In this document: positions 32,992 through 34,208 of the stretch, one piece after another
Layout of the letters: every line of letters starts with the position of its first letter
How positions within the stretch are numbered: position 1 is the stretch's first letter
Position numbers and translations under genes: made by a program
The notes under the pieces: model-generated
Database searches by the model: none
What the model was told of the DNA's origin: nothing
What the model saw: only the letters and a program-made list of their open reading frames with translations
Source: Prolixibacteraceae bacterium
Lineage (GTDB): Bacteria > Bacteroidota > Bacteroidia > Bacteroidales > Prolixibacteraceae
Assembly: GCA_009773765.1 (NCBI GenBank)
Contig: WTWZ01000028.1
Location: 31,948-66,155 of the forward strand
Direction: 5' to 3'
DNA: 34,208 bases

Positions 32992-34208
32992 GTTTCAATC
33001 CTTGTTTTTTTGGAAGTGGGGTTTTAAGACCAATAACCCATCGGGAATATTTCCTATATTCAAGTTTCAATCCTTGTTTTTTTGGAAGTGGGGTTTTAAG
33101 ACCAATAGCTTTCATTGATATACCAATACTTTCCCCGTTTCAATCCTTGTTTTTTTGGAAGTGGGGTTTTAAGTGGCGTATCCAACTTTGCAATTTTGAT
33201 TGCACCTGAGTTTCAATCCTTGTTTTTTTGGAAGTGGGGTTTTAAGAAGGTTGCGGTGTATATTATGGTGCACATTGGGTAGTTTCAATCCTTGTTTTTT
33301 TGGAAGTGGGGTTTTAAGACCTGGTCGTCCTTGGGTTTGTCTTTCCAGTTCGCGGTTTCAATCCTTGTTTTTTTGGAAGTGGGGTTTTAAGCGCTATCGC
33401 GGGGTGATGTGCATTGGCCGGGTGCAAAGTTTCAATCCTTGTTTTTTTGGAAGTGGGGTTTTAAGTTATCGACATACACATTTCCACCTTCGAGGGATCA
33501 AGTTTCAATCCTTGTTTTTTTGGAAGTGGGGTTTTAAGATAAAAATTGCGCTGTTCAGGTTTTTAAGAACAAAATGTTTCAATCCTTGTTTTTTTGGAAG
33601 TGGGGTTTTAAGACGCTGGTACGGCTTGAAAAATAGGAATTGGATTACGTTTCAATCCTTGTTTTTTTGGAAGTGGGGTTTTAAGATAGTACCCCCGCCT
33701 ATATTATACCAGTTGCAATTGTTTCAATCCTTGTTTTTTTGGAAGTGGGGTTTTAAGATCATACAACCTGGGGCAAACAAAGGACTGTAATATGTTTCAA
33801 TCCTTGTTTTTTTGGAAGTGGGGTTTTAAGAGCAGTATTACGTATGCCTGTCGTATTTGAACTAAGGTTTCAATCCTTGTTTTTTTGGAAGTGGGGTTTT
33901 AAGTTTGGGCAGAGGCGTTTTGGTTTTGAATGTAATCCCCTGGTTTCAATCCTTGTTTTTTTGGAAGTGGGGTTTTAAGTTGAGGCAGCCCTTTTTTTGT
34001 TATTTAGAACCTTTAGTTTCAATCCTTGTTTTTTTGGAAGTGGGGTTTTAAGCCTATACACGGTGTTACAGGCTGCCCTTTTAGGGTTTGTTTCAATCCT
34101 TGTTTTTTTGGAAGTGGGGTTTTAAGACTTTTGACAGTGTTAACAACTGTTATAATATTGCAGTTTCAATCCTTGTTTTTTTGGAAGTGGGGTTTTAAGA
34201 AAATAGAC
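32992..34208 (-). CRISPR. CRISPR array, 17 repeats in window, truncated by the right edge
   Basis: A 37-nt repeat starts on the plus strand with GTTTCAATCC, has a run of seven T in the middle and ends GTGGGGTTTTAAG. It occurs 17 times, at 32992, 33064, 33137, 33210, 33282, 33355, 33429, 33502, 33576, 33649, 33721, 33794, 33867, 33943, 34016, 34090 and 34163; all copies look identical. The 16 complete spacers are 35-39 nt (mostly 36) and all different. A 17th spacer is cut by the window end. On the minus strand the repeat ends in GGATTGAAAC, the usual 8-nt crRNA handle ATTGAAAC of type I-A/B/D and type III systems. The array is therefore probably transcribed right to left, with the leader outside the window. 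No cas gene is present here. Confidence 0.97.

Noticed and set aside
32933-33115. Minus-strand frame with KTPLPKKQGLK repeats
   Set aside because: This is the CRISPR repeat translated on the other strand.
33200-33790. A long open frame of 196 codons rich in Phe, Trp and Gly repeats
   Set aside because: It lies wholly in the CRISPR array. The repeated peptide words are just the 37-nt repeat read in two frames as the 73-nt step shifts by one base each time.
34127-34162. TTGACA and TATAAT words in one spacer, like a sigma-70 promoter
   Set aside because: The spacing is only 14 nt, the words lie in a CRISPR spacer, and Bacteroidota use a different promoter consensus.

Overview
The window reads as a chromosomal segment of a free-living Bacteroidota bacterium, probably of the Marinilabiliales/Prolixibacteraceae kind (inference). 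The grounds are a type IX secretion C-terminal sorting domain, a TonB-dependent receptor with a carboxypeptidase-like N-terminal domain, several TAnnTTTG promoter boxes, the absence of strong Shine-Dalgarno sequences, and lipoproteins with short lipoboxes. Protein families were recognised by reading translations; no database search was made.

Layout. (1) 1-6306, beta-glucan breakdown: the 3' part of a secreted GH16 glucanase with a T9SS tail, a secreted SGNH acetylesterase, and a cytoplasmic GH94 cellobiose phosphorylase. (2) 6307-10205: a cluster of palindromic repeats, a TonB-dependent receptor, a run of short tandem repeats and a PhzF-family protein. (3) 10262-14012: a tightly coupled five-gene operon of AAA ATPase, metallophosphoesterase, DEDDh exonuclease and two tandem paralogues of unknown function. 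(4) 13999-17800, an AT-rich scrapyard: two PD-(D/E)XK nuclease-like genes, two decayed copies of the exonuclease 3' end, a HEPN/MNT toxin-antitoxin pair in which the HEPN gene is gutted, and two related minus-strand relics. It ends at a WYL-domain regulator and a small unknown protein (17806-19130). (5) 19560-25596, housekeeping and accessory genes: two tandem PQQ-propeller lipoproteins, a small secreted or anchored protein, an FRG-domain protein, and an aldo/keto reductase overlapping a pirin gene. (6) 25733-32696: an ABC exporter, a type II restriction-modification pair, a PAP2 phosphatase overlapping a GT39/ArnT-like glycosyltransferase, and a TPR lipoprotein. (7) 32793 to the end: tRNA-Ser(CGA), then a CRISPR array of 17 identical-looking repeats that runs off the right edge. 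The repeat orientation suggests that the leader, and any cas genes, lie beyond that edge.

How the parts fit. The GH16 enzyme would cut extracellular beta-glucan, the esterase would remove acetyl groups from the side chains, and imported cellobiose would be phosphorolysed in the cytoplasm by GH94. From 10 to 34 kb the window is rich in genes typical of defence islands: nucleases, HEPN/MNT, WYL, FRG, restriction-modification and CRISPR. The best candidate for an undescribed system is the five-gene operon at 10296-14012 with its cassette-like downstream region, where relics of the exonuclease 3' end separate successive nuclease genes.
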